Assembly: GCA_963724385.1 (NCBI GenBank)
Contig: CAVRUJ010000001.1
Location: 1,922,001 to 1,986,000 of the forward strand
Length of the DNA: 64,000 bases
Reading direction: 5' to 3'
DNA from: DASXQK01 sp963724385
GTDB taxonomy: Bacteria > Pseudomonadota > Alphaproteobacteria > Dongiales > Dongiaceae
Shown here: in pieces, positions 15,813-23,614 of the stretch
Layout: each line of letters opens with the position of its first letter
Numbering within the stretch: position 1 is the stretch's first letter
The notes under the pieces: generated by a model
What the model was told of the DNA's origin: nothing
The model's input: only the letters and a program-made list of their open reading frames with translations
The model's database searches: none
Position numbers and translations under genes: made by a program

Positions 15813-16604
15813 ATGACGCAGAAAGGACCGGCCCTGGGCGTATACAACCGGCCGTCGATTGATCTTGAGCCAGTATTCTCCGCCGCCGGATATCTCACAG
15901 GCATCGATCCGATGCTGCTCAAGGCAATTGCCATGCGGGAGAGCAGCCTCAACCCCGGGAAGTGGAGCGCGACAGGCGCCGTAGGCCTGATGGAGCTCGA
16001 GCCCCAAACATGGGAGAGCGTCGGCGTGACCGATCCGTGGGATCCGCGCCAGAACATCATGGGCGGCGCCTTGGCTCTTCGAAACAATCTGAAGATGTAT
16101 GGCGGCGACCTGGACAAGGCGTTGCAGCAATACAACGGCGGCAACCCGTCCAGGTGGGGCGCGGCCACGCAGTCTTATGTTCAAACCGTGCGCGACAACT
16201 ACAAGAAACTGACCGGACAACAAGCGCCGGACGTCCTTCCGCAATTCATACATCCAATCCCGCCGCCGGTCCTCAGGCCAGGGCCAGATGCGACGCCGGC
16301 ATCACCCGTCCACCTCAACATGAACACAGGACCGTCCGGCCAGCCGAACTTCGCCCAGAATCAGCCGGACCCGCTTACAACAGTGCAGATGCCTGGCAAT
16401 CCCGCTGCCAGTCAAGCCAGCGTCCGGCCCGCCTTCGCTCTTGCCCCCCGCGGGCCGGTCCTGCTGCCGCCCCAGCCGTCCAACCTGCCGCCATCGCCGT
16501 TCGTCCAGGCCTTCCTCACCAACGCGATCCTCGGCGGCAGCCCGCAGCCATTCCCCTTCGCCGCGGGACCGGGCATTCGTCCCGGCGGGAACGGCGGGCG
16601 ATGA
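15813..16604 (+). CDS. soluble lytic transglycosylase-type protein, copy 3
   Basis: 263 residues; ATG at 15813 follows a strong AAGGAGGAGG site. SLT domain about residues 18-135: 'IDPMLLKAIAMRESSLNPG' with catalytic Glu43, 'TGAVGLMELEPQTW', 'NIMGGALALRNNLKMYGGDLDKALQQYNGG'. A Pro-rich linker and the conserved end 'PPSPFVQAFLTNAILGG' follow. This is the undamaged relative of copy 2. No signal peptide: as a virion protein it would reach the periplasm by ejection during infection. It overlaps the next gene by ATGA, and the run 16601-18134 is tightly coupled. Confidence 0.88.
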   Translation: MTQKGPALGVYNRPSIDLEPVFSAAGYLTGIDPMLLKAIAMRESSLNPGKWSATGAVGLMELEPQTWESVGVTDPWDPRQNIMGGALALRNNLKMYGGDLDKALQQYNGGNPSRWGAATQSYVQTVRDNYKKLTGQQAPDVLPQFIHPIPPPVLRPGPDATPASPVHLNMNTGPSGQPNFAQNQPDPLTTVQMPGNPAASQASVRPAFALAPRGPVLLPPQPSNLPPSPFVQAFLTNAILGGSPQPFPFAAGPGIRPGGNGGR

Positions 16605-17005
16605 CGCCGGTGAAGGGCGTCCAGCCCGAGGAACTCGAGACCGTATGGCCACGGGTCGCGGGGCTCATCGCGTCGGCACTCAAGCATTCCAAGCGCGGCT
16701 TCTCCCTCGCCGAAATCAAGGAGCAGATCGCGACGCAGAAGCGCCAGCTTTGGGCGACTTGGCCGGATTGCGCGGCCGCCGGCATCACGCAAGTGGACGC
16801 CTATCCGGGCTCCAAGGTCATGACCATCGTCGCCTTCGCCGGCAGGATGCCGCCCGACTGGCGCGACATCCTGCGGCGAATGGAAGCCTATGCGGCCGAG
16901 CTCGGCTGCAACCTGATCCGCCTGGAAGGGCGCAAGGGCTGGCGGCGCAAACTGCCGCCAGCGTACCGGTCCGGCCTGATCGAATTCTCAAAGGTGATCC
17001 CATGA
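16601..17005 (+). CDS. small conserved phage protein (full-length copy)
   Basis: 134 residues, ATGA overlap with SLT copy 3 and ATGA overlap with the following gene. Pattern: 'ELETVWPRVAGLIASALKHSKRGFSLAEIKEQIATQKRQLWATWPD' then 'ITQVDAYPGSKVMTIVAFAGRMPPDW' and 'AAELGCNLIRLEGRKGWRRKLPPAY'. This GNAT-like layout (a strand-rich core ending in a Gly-Arg-x-Gly-Trp turn) matches a short protein common in podovirus virion modules; no activity is established to my knowledge. Two 21-codon relics of the same gene mark the earlier cassette ends. Confidence 0.8.
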   Translation: MTPVKGVQPEELETVWPRVAGLIASALKHSKRGFSLAEIKEQIATQKRQLWATWPDCAAAGITQVDAYPGSKVMTIVAFAGRMPPDWRDILRRMEAYAAELGCNLIRLEGRKGWRRKLPPAYRSGLIEFSKVIP

Positions 17006-17748
17006 GCAGCGGCGGCGGCCAGACGGGCACGACCACGACCACATCGGGCCCACCTTCCTATTTGCAGCCCTACGTCACCTATGGCGCGCAGCAGGGGCAG
17101 GGGCTCTACCAGGCCGGCGGCCCGCAATACTACCCGGGCTCGACGGTCGCGGCGCAGTCGCCGGCAACCCAGGCGGCGCAGCAGGGCATCGCGGCGGCGG
17201 CCAGCAATCCCACGCCGGCGATCGGCGCCGGCTCGGGCTACCTTACGCATCTGTTGAGCGGGGACTATCTGGCCGCGGGCAACCCCTACCAGGGCGCCGT
17301 CAACCAGTCGGTCTATGACGCCGCGATCCCCGGGGTGCAGAGCCAGATGTCCCTGGCGGGCAGGGGAGGCAGCCCCAGCGAGAGCCTGGCCGCGACCCAG
17401 GAAGTGGCCGACGCGCTGGCGCCGCAGGAGTACCAGAACTACGGCAACACCCTCAACCTGATGAACCAGGGCGCGGCCTGGGGCGTGCCCAGCATCGCCA
17501 ACGCGCCCTATGGCGGGCTCGACCAGCTCGCCCAAAGCGGCGCATCTGAGGACGCCTACAACCAGTCGCTCATCAACGCGCCGATGCAGCAGTGGAACTA
17601 CAACCAGCAGCTCCCCTACAACAACCTCTCGCAGCTCATGGCCTGGCTCGGGCAATCGAGCTATGGCGGCCAATCCACGACGACCCAGAGCCAGCCCGGC
17701 GGCGGGGCGGGCGGCCTGCTCGGCGGCCTCTTGGGCGGCATCCTCTGA
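17002..17748 (+). CDS. phage virion/ejection protein, Gly/Gln/Ala-rich
   Basis: 248 residues, ATG at 17002 overlapping the preceding stop. It starts 'MSSGGGQTGTTTTTSGPPSYLQPYVTYG', a common beginning of podovirus internal or tail-tip proteins, continues with Ala/Gln-rich helices and ends in a Gly/Leu-rich stretch 'GLLGGLLGGIL' that could insert in membranes. It probably belongs to the DNA-ejection set with the next three genes. No enzyme motif. Confidence 0.7.
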   Translation: MSSGGGQTGTTTTTSGPPSYLQPYVTYGAQQGQGLYQAGGPQYYPGSTVAAQSPATQAAQQGIAAAASNPTPAIGAGSGYLTHLLSGDYLAAGNPYQGAVNQSVYDAAIPGVQSQMSLAGRGGSPSESLAATQEVADALAPQEYQNYGNTLNLMNQGAAWGVPSIANAPYGGLDQLAQSGASEDAYNQSLINAPMQQWNYNQQLPYNNLSQLMAWLGQSSYGGQSTTTQSQPGGGAGGLLGGLLGGIL

Positions 17749-18134
17749 TGCCCGGCTTCTTCGACTGGGCGCTCACCGACCCCAGCGACCCCGGCGGCGG
17801 CTATCTTGCGCGGCTGCTCGGCATCGAGCAGCCGCCAACGTCACCCATCGTCGCAGGCATGATCCCGAACCGCTCGACCGCGGGGATGGGCGGGCCGCTC
17901 GGCCTCGGCCAGACCTCGCCCGTCCTGGGAGCGCTCGGCGGCGCGGCGCGCGGCTATGCCATGGGCGGAGGAGCGCTGGGCGCCACCGGCGGCGCCGTGG
18001 GCGGCCTCGCGAAAGCGGCCCTGACGCCGAACGTCCTGCAAGCGCTCGGCATCGGCGGAAGTGCTGCCGCCGGAACCGCCGCAGCCAGCGGCGGAGGCGC
18101 GCTCGCCAGCCTTCTTCCCTTCCTCTTCGCATAG
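17748..18134 (+). CDS. small Gly/Ala-rich phage protein
   Basis: 128 residues; the start overlaps the previous stop (TGATG). N-terminus 'MPGFFDWALTDPSDPGGGYLARLLG' resembles that of the next gene ('FISDPMQQGGGYLAQLLG'), so the two may be related. The rest is glycine-zipper-like ('LGGAARGYAMGGGALGATGGAVGG') and ends in a hydrophobic tail, suggesting membrane contact during DNA ejection. Confidence 0.7.
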   Translation: MPGFFDWALTDPSDPGGGYLARLLGIEQPPTSPIVAGMIPNRSTAGMGGPLGLGQTSPVLGALGGAARGYAMGGGALGATGGAVGGLAKAALTPNVLQALGIGGSAAAGTAAASGGGALASLLPFLFA

Positions 18135-18143
18135 GAGAGCCCG

Positions 18144-19055
18144 ATGGGACTCCTCGACACTTTCATCAGCGACCCGATGCAGCAAGGCGGCGGCTATCTC
18201 GCCCAGCTTCTGGGCGCGCAGGCCGAGCCCAGCCCGATCGCGCTGCCGAGCAGCATGTATTCCGGGAGCCAGGGCATGCTGGGCAATTCGCCGCTCGGCA
18301 ACGCCATCCGCGGGGCTCTCGCGGGCTCGGCTTCCTCCGTCGGCTACAAGGGGCTCTCCGCGCTGGGCGCGGGCTTCCTCGGCGGCGAGCAGGCGGCGGC
18401 CCAGCGCCGACAGCAGATGACGGGCACGGCCGACAACAACCTCAACCTCGCCCGGACCCTCGCGCTCATGGGGATGGGGCCATTCGCCAGCGCCGCGGGC
18501 TCCTTGAACCTTTCGGGGCATTCGGCCAGCCAGACGGCAGGAGCGCAACCGAATGCGACCCCGGCGAGAGCCGCGCCCGCCGCCGGCGCCGGCGACGCGG
18601 ATGGGGCGAGCGCATCGGCGCCGGGCTATCTCGACGAGTATCGCAGCTGGTTGGACATCGCCCAGCGCATGGCGATGTTCGGCGGGTCCGACGCGATGAT
18701 CAACCTGTACAAGGCGCGGGCGGAAGATTCGCCCGGCTTCATGGTCTACAAGCAGCAGACGCAAAACGGCCTGCAGCTCGCGCCCGACGGCCGGACCTGG
18801 ATGAACCCCGACGGGTCGCTGAACGCCGCCGCGACGAAGGCCGGCGCCACGGCGCTGGCGCAGGCGCTCAACGCCAGGTCGGACCTCAGGCCCGGCAGCA
18901 CGGCAAGCATCGACGGGCGGATGGTGGCCGAGGCGCCCACCCTGCAATCGATGACCGACCCGAAATCCGGGCGGAAGGCCTGGGTCAACATCTATCCCGA
19001 CGGGCGCATCGTGCCGCTCGGTACTGGGAACGGCGGGACGACCAATCAACCCTAA
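18144..19055 (+). CDS. phage internal virion/ejection protein
   Basis: 303 residues, start after GGAGAGCCCG. The N-terminal ~90 residues are glycine-rich and helical, sharing 'GGGYLAQLLG' with the previous gene. A low-complexity Ala/Pro linker follows (residues ~130-155), then a globular part ('YLDEYRSWLDIAQRMAMFGGSDAMINLYKAR', 'NGLQLAPDGRTWMNPDGS'). The order and composition fit an ejection protein lying before a large SLT-containing protein, but there is no catalytic signature. Confidence 0.7.
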   Translation: MGLLDTFISDPMQQGGGYLAQLLGAQAEPSPIALPSSMYSGSQGMLGNSPLGNAIRGALAGSASSVGYKGLSALGAGFLGGEQAAAQRRQQMTGTADNNLNLARTLALMGMGPFASAAGSLNLSGHSASQTAGAQPNATPARAAPAAGAGDADGASASAPGYLDEYRSWLDIAQRMAMFGGSDAMINLYKARAEDSPGFMVYKQQTQNGLQLAPDGRTWMNPDGSLNAAATKAGATALAQALNARSDLRPGSTASIDGRMVAEAPTLQSMTDPKSGRKAWVNIYPDGRIVPLGTGNGGTTNQP

Positions 19056-19265
19056 GATGGGGCGATAGCCCCGAACGCAGCCCGGCTCCGGCTTCTTCGG
19101 CGGCTCCTGCTCACGCACAAGGCCGATCACGATCCTCGCGCAAAGGTCCAAACCTCCGACCAGGGTTCGAACCCCCACGCCTTAACGGCGGGCGGCCGGG
19201 GTCGGTTCCGCACTGGCGCGAACAGCATCGACGCATAGCGAAAGATCAAGGGGAGGGATGTCCCG
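19056..19265. other. intergenic, no gene seen
   Basis: 210 bases between two ejection genes. It ends with AAGGGGAGGG upstream of the next ATG, a good ribosome site. One long antisense and one long sense frame cross it, but both are shadows of neighbouring genes. Confidence 0.4.
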
Positions 19266-21203
19266 ATGACCCAGCGTGGGCCTGTCCCCGCGGGGGACAT
19301 TCCGTCGAATGCCTACCTCGATCCGAGCGCCATCTGGCCCTCCGGCTATGTCTCGACCAGCGACGGCAACACGGGCTTTGCGAGCGCCAACAGCGAGCTC
19401 GGTGCTCTCGTGGACAACCTGCTCGCCCATGGCGAGCAGGGCCTCAATACGCTGAAAGGCATCGCCTCGACCTGGGCGCCCGCCGGCGGCAACCGGGATC
19501 CTGCCGACTATGCGACGAACCTCGCCCTGCGCACTGGCCTGAAGCCGACTCAGCCGCTCGACATGGCCGATCCGGACACGCTGACCAAGGTGGCCAAGGC
19601 TGTCATCTGGAACCAGATCGGCCGCAATCCTTTCGGCGCCTCGCAGATCAACCAAGCGGTGCAGGAACGGCTGGCGCAGCACCAAGCCTTGCGCGCTCAG
19701 CCGGTTCAGGCCGTCGAGTCGGGACCGGCCCCGGCCCCGGCCCCGGCCTTGAGGCCGGCACCTGTCGGCGACTGGCCTATTTCGACTTCCAATCCGGCCA
19801 GCGGCGTACCCGCGCCGGCCGCGATGGCTCCCTACATCGCTGCCGGCCCGGCCGCCGAGCGGGAACGCGGCTTGCCGACCGGGTCCGTCGCCGGGCTCCT
19901 GGCGGGCAATACCACGACCCCCGGCGCCGTCAGCAGCGCAGGCACGGTCACGCCACTGCAAGTGCTGCCTTCGACCGCGCGCAGCATGAACATGGATCCG
20001 CGCTTCCTGGCGACTCATCCCGACGCGGCGACCCAGGCGGGCGCGGCTTACCTGAGCCAACTGTATGGGACGTTCGGCAATCTGCCGGACGCCTATGCGG
20101 CCTATAACGCCGGGCCGAGCGCGGCCCAGGAATGGATCGGCGCAGGGCGCCCCTCGACGGGCAAGGGGGCCGGCGTTGCCTCGTATGTTCAGCGCGCCAT
20201 GGCGGCCCAGCAGGCAGCCGCGGGTCAGGGTGGCGGCGACTGGGCCAACGTGATTCCGATGACCCTGACGGCTGCCGAGCGCGGCGCCGGCGCGTTGCTC
20301 GCGACCCCGGGGGATCTTGCCCGGGCGCTCAGTCGGACCGGGCCACAGGCGGCATCGATCTACGCGCGCCTCGGCCCCGGCGCCCGCAACCGCGCGACTG
20401 CGACCGACAACATGCCGATCGCGGCGCTCGCGCGCAAACTTCCGACCAGCGACGAGATGACTTCGGACATCGTCAAGGCGGTTGGCAATTCGCCTTATGA
20501 CGCGACCTCTGCCGGAGGCCGCATATTCCAAAGTGGCGTGAGCGGCGCCGTTTCCGCCGGCCCGTTCGGCCTGCCCGGCGCGATTTACGGAGCGCTATCC
20601 GGCGCCGTATCCCAGGGCGCCCAGGAACTGGGGCTACCGCCCTGGGTTCAGGGCGCCGTCGGGCTCGGTGCCCCACTGCTCGCGGGCCGGGTGGGGGCCA
20701 TGGCCAAGCAAGCGGGGAGCCTTGTGTCCCCGTCCCTAGAGAACACCCTCGAGGATTTTTGGGCGGATGAGTCAGGAGGTTCGCGCGGAGGGCCCAAGGT
20801 TCCCAAGGGAACGGGATCGGGCACCGCGGCGGCCGGACCGGTAGATCCAGACTCAGTCAGGCTGCAGCCCTACGGCGTTGGTGCCGGACATCATATTCTC
20901 GCCAAACGCGCATTCGAAGGCGTCGAAGGATATGACCTCAAACAAGCGCTTGCCATATCTAACGACGAATTGGGACGGCTGAACGTGATTCACACGAACA
21001 TTACCCCTAAGCAGCAGCAGCTATATATGGCCTTCGCAAAGACGGGCAAGCCCCTGACTTTGGAGGCAATGCAATCGATCGAAACGAAAGCATTGATTCA
21101 AGCAGGAATGGATGCCAAAATAGCCGATAGTATCGTAAAAAGAGCGGTCGCGCATATGAAGGACAGTGGCATATCCGCGCCGATCCGAACTCCGTGGGGA
21201 TGA
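19266..21203 (+). CDS. phage ejection protein with SLT-like domain and C-terminal GHH-type toxin domain
   Basis: 645 residues. Start 'MTQRGP' resembles the SLT copies. Residues ~200-290 look like an SLT domain ('TPLQVLPSTARSMNMDP', 'AAYLSQLYGTFGNLPDAYAAYNAGP'), but the usual Glu-Ser catalytic segment is replaced ('LLAGNTTTPGAVSSAG'), so activity is doubtful. Residues ~425-500 are membrane-prone and Gly/Ala-rich. The last 105 residues (from nt 20886) differ sharply in base composition, have Gly-His-His at 541-543 and 'NVIHTNITPKQQQLY', and end 'PTPWG'-like ('IRTPWG'). This resembles GHH-type HNH/endonuclease-VII-fold toxin tips. A small acidic gene follows after 4 bases, as in toxin/immunity pairs. 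Confidence 0.78.
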   Translation: MTQRGPVPAGDIPSNAYLDPSAIWPSGYVSTSDGNTGFASANSELGALVDNLLAHGEQGLNTLKGIASTWAPAGGNRDPADYATNLALRTGLKPTQPLDMADPDTLTKVAKAVIWNQIGRNPFGASQINQAVQERLAQHQALRAQPVQAVESGPAPAPAPALRPAPVGDWPISTSNPASGVPAPAAMAPYIAAGPAAERERGLPTGSVAGLLAGNTTTPGAVSSAGTVTPLQVLPSTARSMNMDPRFLATHPDAATQAGAAYLSQLYGTFGNLPDAYAAYNAGPSAAQEWIGAGRPSTGKGAGVASYVQRAMAAQQAAAGQGGGDWANVIPMTLTAAERGAGALLATPGDLARALSRTGPQAASIYARLGPGARNRATATDNMPIAALARKLPTSDEMTSDIVKAVGNSPYDATSAGGRIFQSGVSGAVSAGPFGLPGAIYGALSGAVSQGAQELGLPPWVQGAVGLGAPLLAGRVGAMAKQAGSLVSPSLENTLEDFWADESGGSRGGPKVPKGTGSGTAAAGPVDPDSVRLQPYGVGAGHHILAKRAFEGVEGYDLKQALAISNDELGRLNVIHTNITPKQQQLYMAFAKTGKPLTLEAMQSIETKALIQAGMDAKIADSIVKRAVAHMKDSGISAPIRTPWG

Positions 21204-21207
21204 TGAC

Positions 21208-21645
21208 ATGGCGACCACGCCGGAAGTCGAGGAATTTGGCAAGGAGCTCGTCGAACTCGTAAGAGACCTGGCGATCAGGTCCAGTGATGTGATGCTCCGC
21301 CCCGATACGAAAGGTCCCACCGCGAAGCGGTTGCGCGAAGCGGCGCAGAACTGTACGCCAGTGGAATTCGCAAAGCTCGTAGTACCCCAGGTCGTCGATG
21401 ACGCTGTGTTCTATCTATTAGACGCAATAGACAACGAGCATATCAAGCTATCTTTTACTGCTTCGAACGGGAAAACTGTCGACTTGTATACAGAGGGCCA
21501 CGCCGAATTGGGTGGCTGGTACCTCGGCAAATGGATCGAAAAGTATACAAAGGAACGCTATGTCGACGATACTGCCGATCTCAAGGCGCGCCTGGCGGCT
21601 GGCTGGGAACCATGGAATCCAGATAACAAAGGCGAAGAAAAATAG
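21208..21645 (+). CDS. probable immunity protein for the preceding toxin domain
   Basis: 145 residues; ATG at 21208, 4 bases after the toxin stop. It is acidic and helical ('EVEEFGKELVELVRDLAIRS' ... 'VVPQVVDDAVFYLLDAIDN'), with a central strand pair and 'GHAELGGWYLGKWIEKYTKERYVDD'. No signal peptide, so cytoplasmic, as expected for protection against a nuclease. It shares the low GC of the toxin tip and not that of the upstream phage genes. I do not recognise the family; the role is inferred from position, size and charge. Confidence 0.6.
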   Translation: MATTPEVEEFGKELVELVRDLAIRSSDVMLRPDTKGPTAKRLREAAQNCTPVEFAKLVVPQVVDDAVFYLLDAIDNEHIKLSFTASNGKTVDLYTEGHAELGGWYLGKWIEKYTKERYVDDTADLKARLAAGWEPWNPDNKGEEK

Positions 21646-21707
21646 CTTCGCCGCGTCTCGCGCGTGCGGGCGGTCCAAATACAACCCGCCGCCACCGACC
21701 AAGCGTT

Positions 21708-22406
21708 CTACTTCTTGAACTCGAACAGGCCGCAGACATGGCCCAGCCTCTCAACGTCGCTCTCCGCGGCTGACTCCAGGTAACAGCCATCGGGCGTCAC
21801 CAAGCCGAAAGAAACGCGGGTCAGGGCATCGAAGGCGCCCATCACCGTGGCCATGCTGAGAAAACGGTGGGCGTTGAAATAGACCTGGTCCCGCCGGTAC
21901 ATGGGCACGCCGAAGTAGAGCCGGCCGCCGGGTGCCAGCACGCGCTGCAGGGAGCGCATGAACTTGATGTGGGCGCCGGGATCGACCGGATCGCCGTAGC
22001 GGCCGAGGCCGAAATGCTCAGCGGCATGGAGGCTAGAAAGGGATGGCAGGCTGTCATCGGGGAAGCCTGCCATGGTGGTCGCGTCCGCCTGGGTGAACCG
22101 AAGGCCGGCGGGGCCATTGGCGAGCGGGCGCATATCGACGACCTCGACCTCCATGTAAGGCAGGAGGTGGGCGAGGAAGCCGTCGATGCGCGAGCCAACG
22201 TCCACGTGGCGCGGCGGCTTCGCGGCGACGACACGGCGGGCCGCCCATAGATCCTGGTGGAAATACTCGCCCAGCTGAGCAGCCGGCTTATGCCTGTCCC
22301 GATAGATCGGCATCAGCGACGTGACGGCGCCCCCGAGCGCGCGCCAGCGCCGCAGGTCGCTGCGGAACTGGAGAAAGCGCCGGATGTCTGTCGCGACCGC
22401 ACCCAC
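21708..22406 (-). CDS. DUF268-like SAM methyltransferase-fold protein
   Basis: 232 residues, antisense to the phage genes. A Rossmann-like core: 'PPRHVDVGSRIDGFLAHLLPYMEVEVVDMRPL' (SAM-binding strand-loop-helix), 'FTQADATTMAGFPDDSLPSLSSLHAAEHFGLGRYGDP', 'VLAPGGRLYFGVPM'. The 'AAEHFGLGRYGDPVDP' block is the DUF268 signature as I remember it. Such proteins occur in glycan loci. It is divergent from the FkbM-like gene at 22495; both probably modify surface sugars. Confidence 0.8.
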   Translation of the reverse strand: MGAVATDIRRFLQFRSDLRRWRALGGAVTSLMPIYRDRHKPAAQLGEYFHQDLWAARRVVAAKPPRHVDVGSRIDGFLAHLLPYMEVEVVDMRPLANGPAGLRFTQADATTMAGFPDDSLPSLSSLHAAEHFGLGRYGDPVDPGAHIKFMRSLQRVLAPGGRLYFGVPMYRRDQVYFNAHRFLSMATVMGAFDALTRVSFGLVTPDGCYLESAAESDVERLGHVCGLFEFKK

Positions 22407-22494
22407 ACGCGAACTGTAGCATCAGAGCAGGCAGCGACGGAAGTTGTCAGCCGATGTCGTTGACAGTCGTCTCGGCGAGACGCTTCACTGCGGC

Positions 22495-23385
22495 ATGCGC
22501 TTAGAGCATCTTCCCATCGAGCCCTGCGGACAGGGAAACCTTCCATTCGAGGCCTATCGTCGAAACGTGACGTCTCAGGACGGGGAGGACGGAATCCTCG
22601 CCCGCATCCTCGAACTGATAGGCACGACCAACAAAACCTGCATCGAGTTCGGGGCGGCCGACGGCAAGAAGTTCAGCAATACCTGGTCGCTCATTCGCGA
22701 TTGCGATTGGGACGGGATTCTCATCGAGGGCCGTGAGAGTTCCTTCCGCGAGCTGGACCGCAGCTACGCCGGACTCTCCCGGGTCAAGCTGTTCAACCGC
22801 TATGTCGATCTTGCAGCCAATTCGCTGGACCGCATCCTGAAGGAGGCGGAGTGCCCGGCGGAGCCCGATCTCCTCAGCATCGACGTGGATGGCCTCGACT
22901 GGCACATCTGGCAATCGCTCAAGGAGTTCCGGCCCCGCCTGGTCCTGATCGAGTTCAACCCGACGATCCCGAACGATGTGATCTACGTCCCCGACCCCGG
23001 AACCTACCAAGGTTGTTCCCTCCTGGCGCTGGTCGAGCTTGGCAGGGAAAAGGGCTACGAACTGGCGGCGGCGACGGACTGGAACGCCTTCTTCGTACGT
23101 CGCGAGTTGCTGCCACTCCTGCAAATACCAGACAATTCCATCGGCGCAATCCATCCGGTCGGCCGGTACGAGACCAAGGTCTTTCAGCTCTACGACGGTT
23201 CGTTGCAGCTCGTGGGCAACGACAGACTGATGTGGAGCGAGGGAAAGATCACCGTTCACGTCCGCCGATCTTGGCGTACCCGCTGGAAGCGGCTCATAAG
23301 GGCCATCAAATCGCTGCCGGGACTTCGCCAGATCCGGCATTACAGGCATCGCCGAAGGGCCGAGCGCCAAGCCGCGAAAGGATGA
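22495..23385 (+). CDS. FkbM-type SAM methyltransferase-like protein
   Basis: 296 residues; ATG at 22495 preferred over an upstream TTG. Motifs: 'SQDGEDGILARILELIG', 'KTCIEFGAADGKKFSNTW' (Gly-rich SAM loop), 'DCDWDGILIEGRES', 'DLLSIDVDGLDWHIWQSLKEFRPRLVLIEFN'. This order matches FkbM-type methyltransferases, which O-methylate sugars or other small substrates. The C-terminal ~40 residues are strongly basic and may bind membrane or nucleic acid. It lies between ejection genes and tail fibre, the usual place for phage cargo. Confidence 0.8.
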   Translation: MRLEHLPIEPCGQGNLPFEAYRRNVTSQDGEDGILARILELIGTTNKTCIEFGAADGKKFSNTWSLIRDCDWDGILIEGRESSFRELDRSYAGLSRVKLFNRYVDLAANSLDRILKEAECPAEPDLLSIDVDGLDWHIWQSLKEFRPRLVLIEFNPTIPNDVIYVPDPGTYQGCSLLALVELGREKGYELAAATDWNAFFVRRELLPLLQIPDNSIGAIHPVGRYETKVFQLYDGSLQLVGNDRLMWSEGKITVHVRRSWRTRWKRLIRAIKSLPGLRQIRHYRHRRRAERQAAKG

Positions 23386-23614
23386 CCCGCGCCTTCCGGG
23401 CGCGTTCGGCAGCATCACTCGCGATACCAATCATCGGCGAACGACCGTCGACCTGACGAAATTTGCAAGCCGCAAGGCCCTATTCGTGTTGGGGAGGCGC
23501 ATAGCCGCGGTCCCGCGCAGGGCAGCTCCGCAAGTCGCCCCCGAATTGTGGCAAGCACCGAATGTCCCGCACGACCGCGCCAGCGGCCAATTCGCATCAG
23601 CTAAGGAGGCATCG

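Noticed and set aside
10499..17005. Possible CRISPR, retron or toxin-antitoxin array because of repeated units
   Set aside because: The repeats are full protein-coding cassettes with secretion signals and SLT domains; no reverse transcriptase or nuclease genes are present here.
19140..19200. GGTTCGAACCCCC-like tRNA T-arm
   Set aside because: No acceptor stem, anticodon arm or D-arm can be paired around it; no tRNA or rRNA was recognised anywhere in the window.
17510..20107. Very long open + strand frame (865 codons)
   Set aside because: It is Arg/Pro/Ala-rich shadow sequence covering three better-patterned genes in another frame; high GC removes stops.
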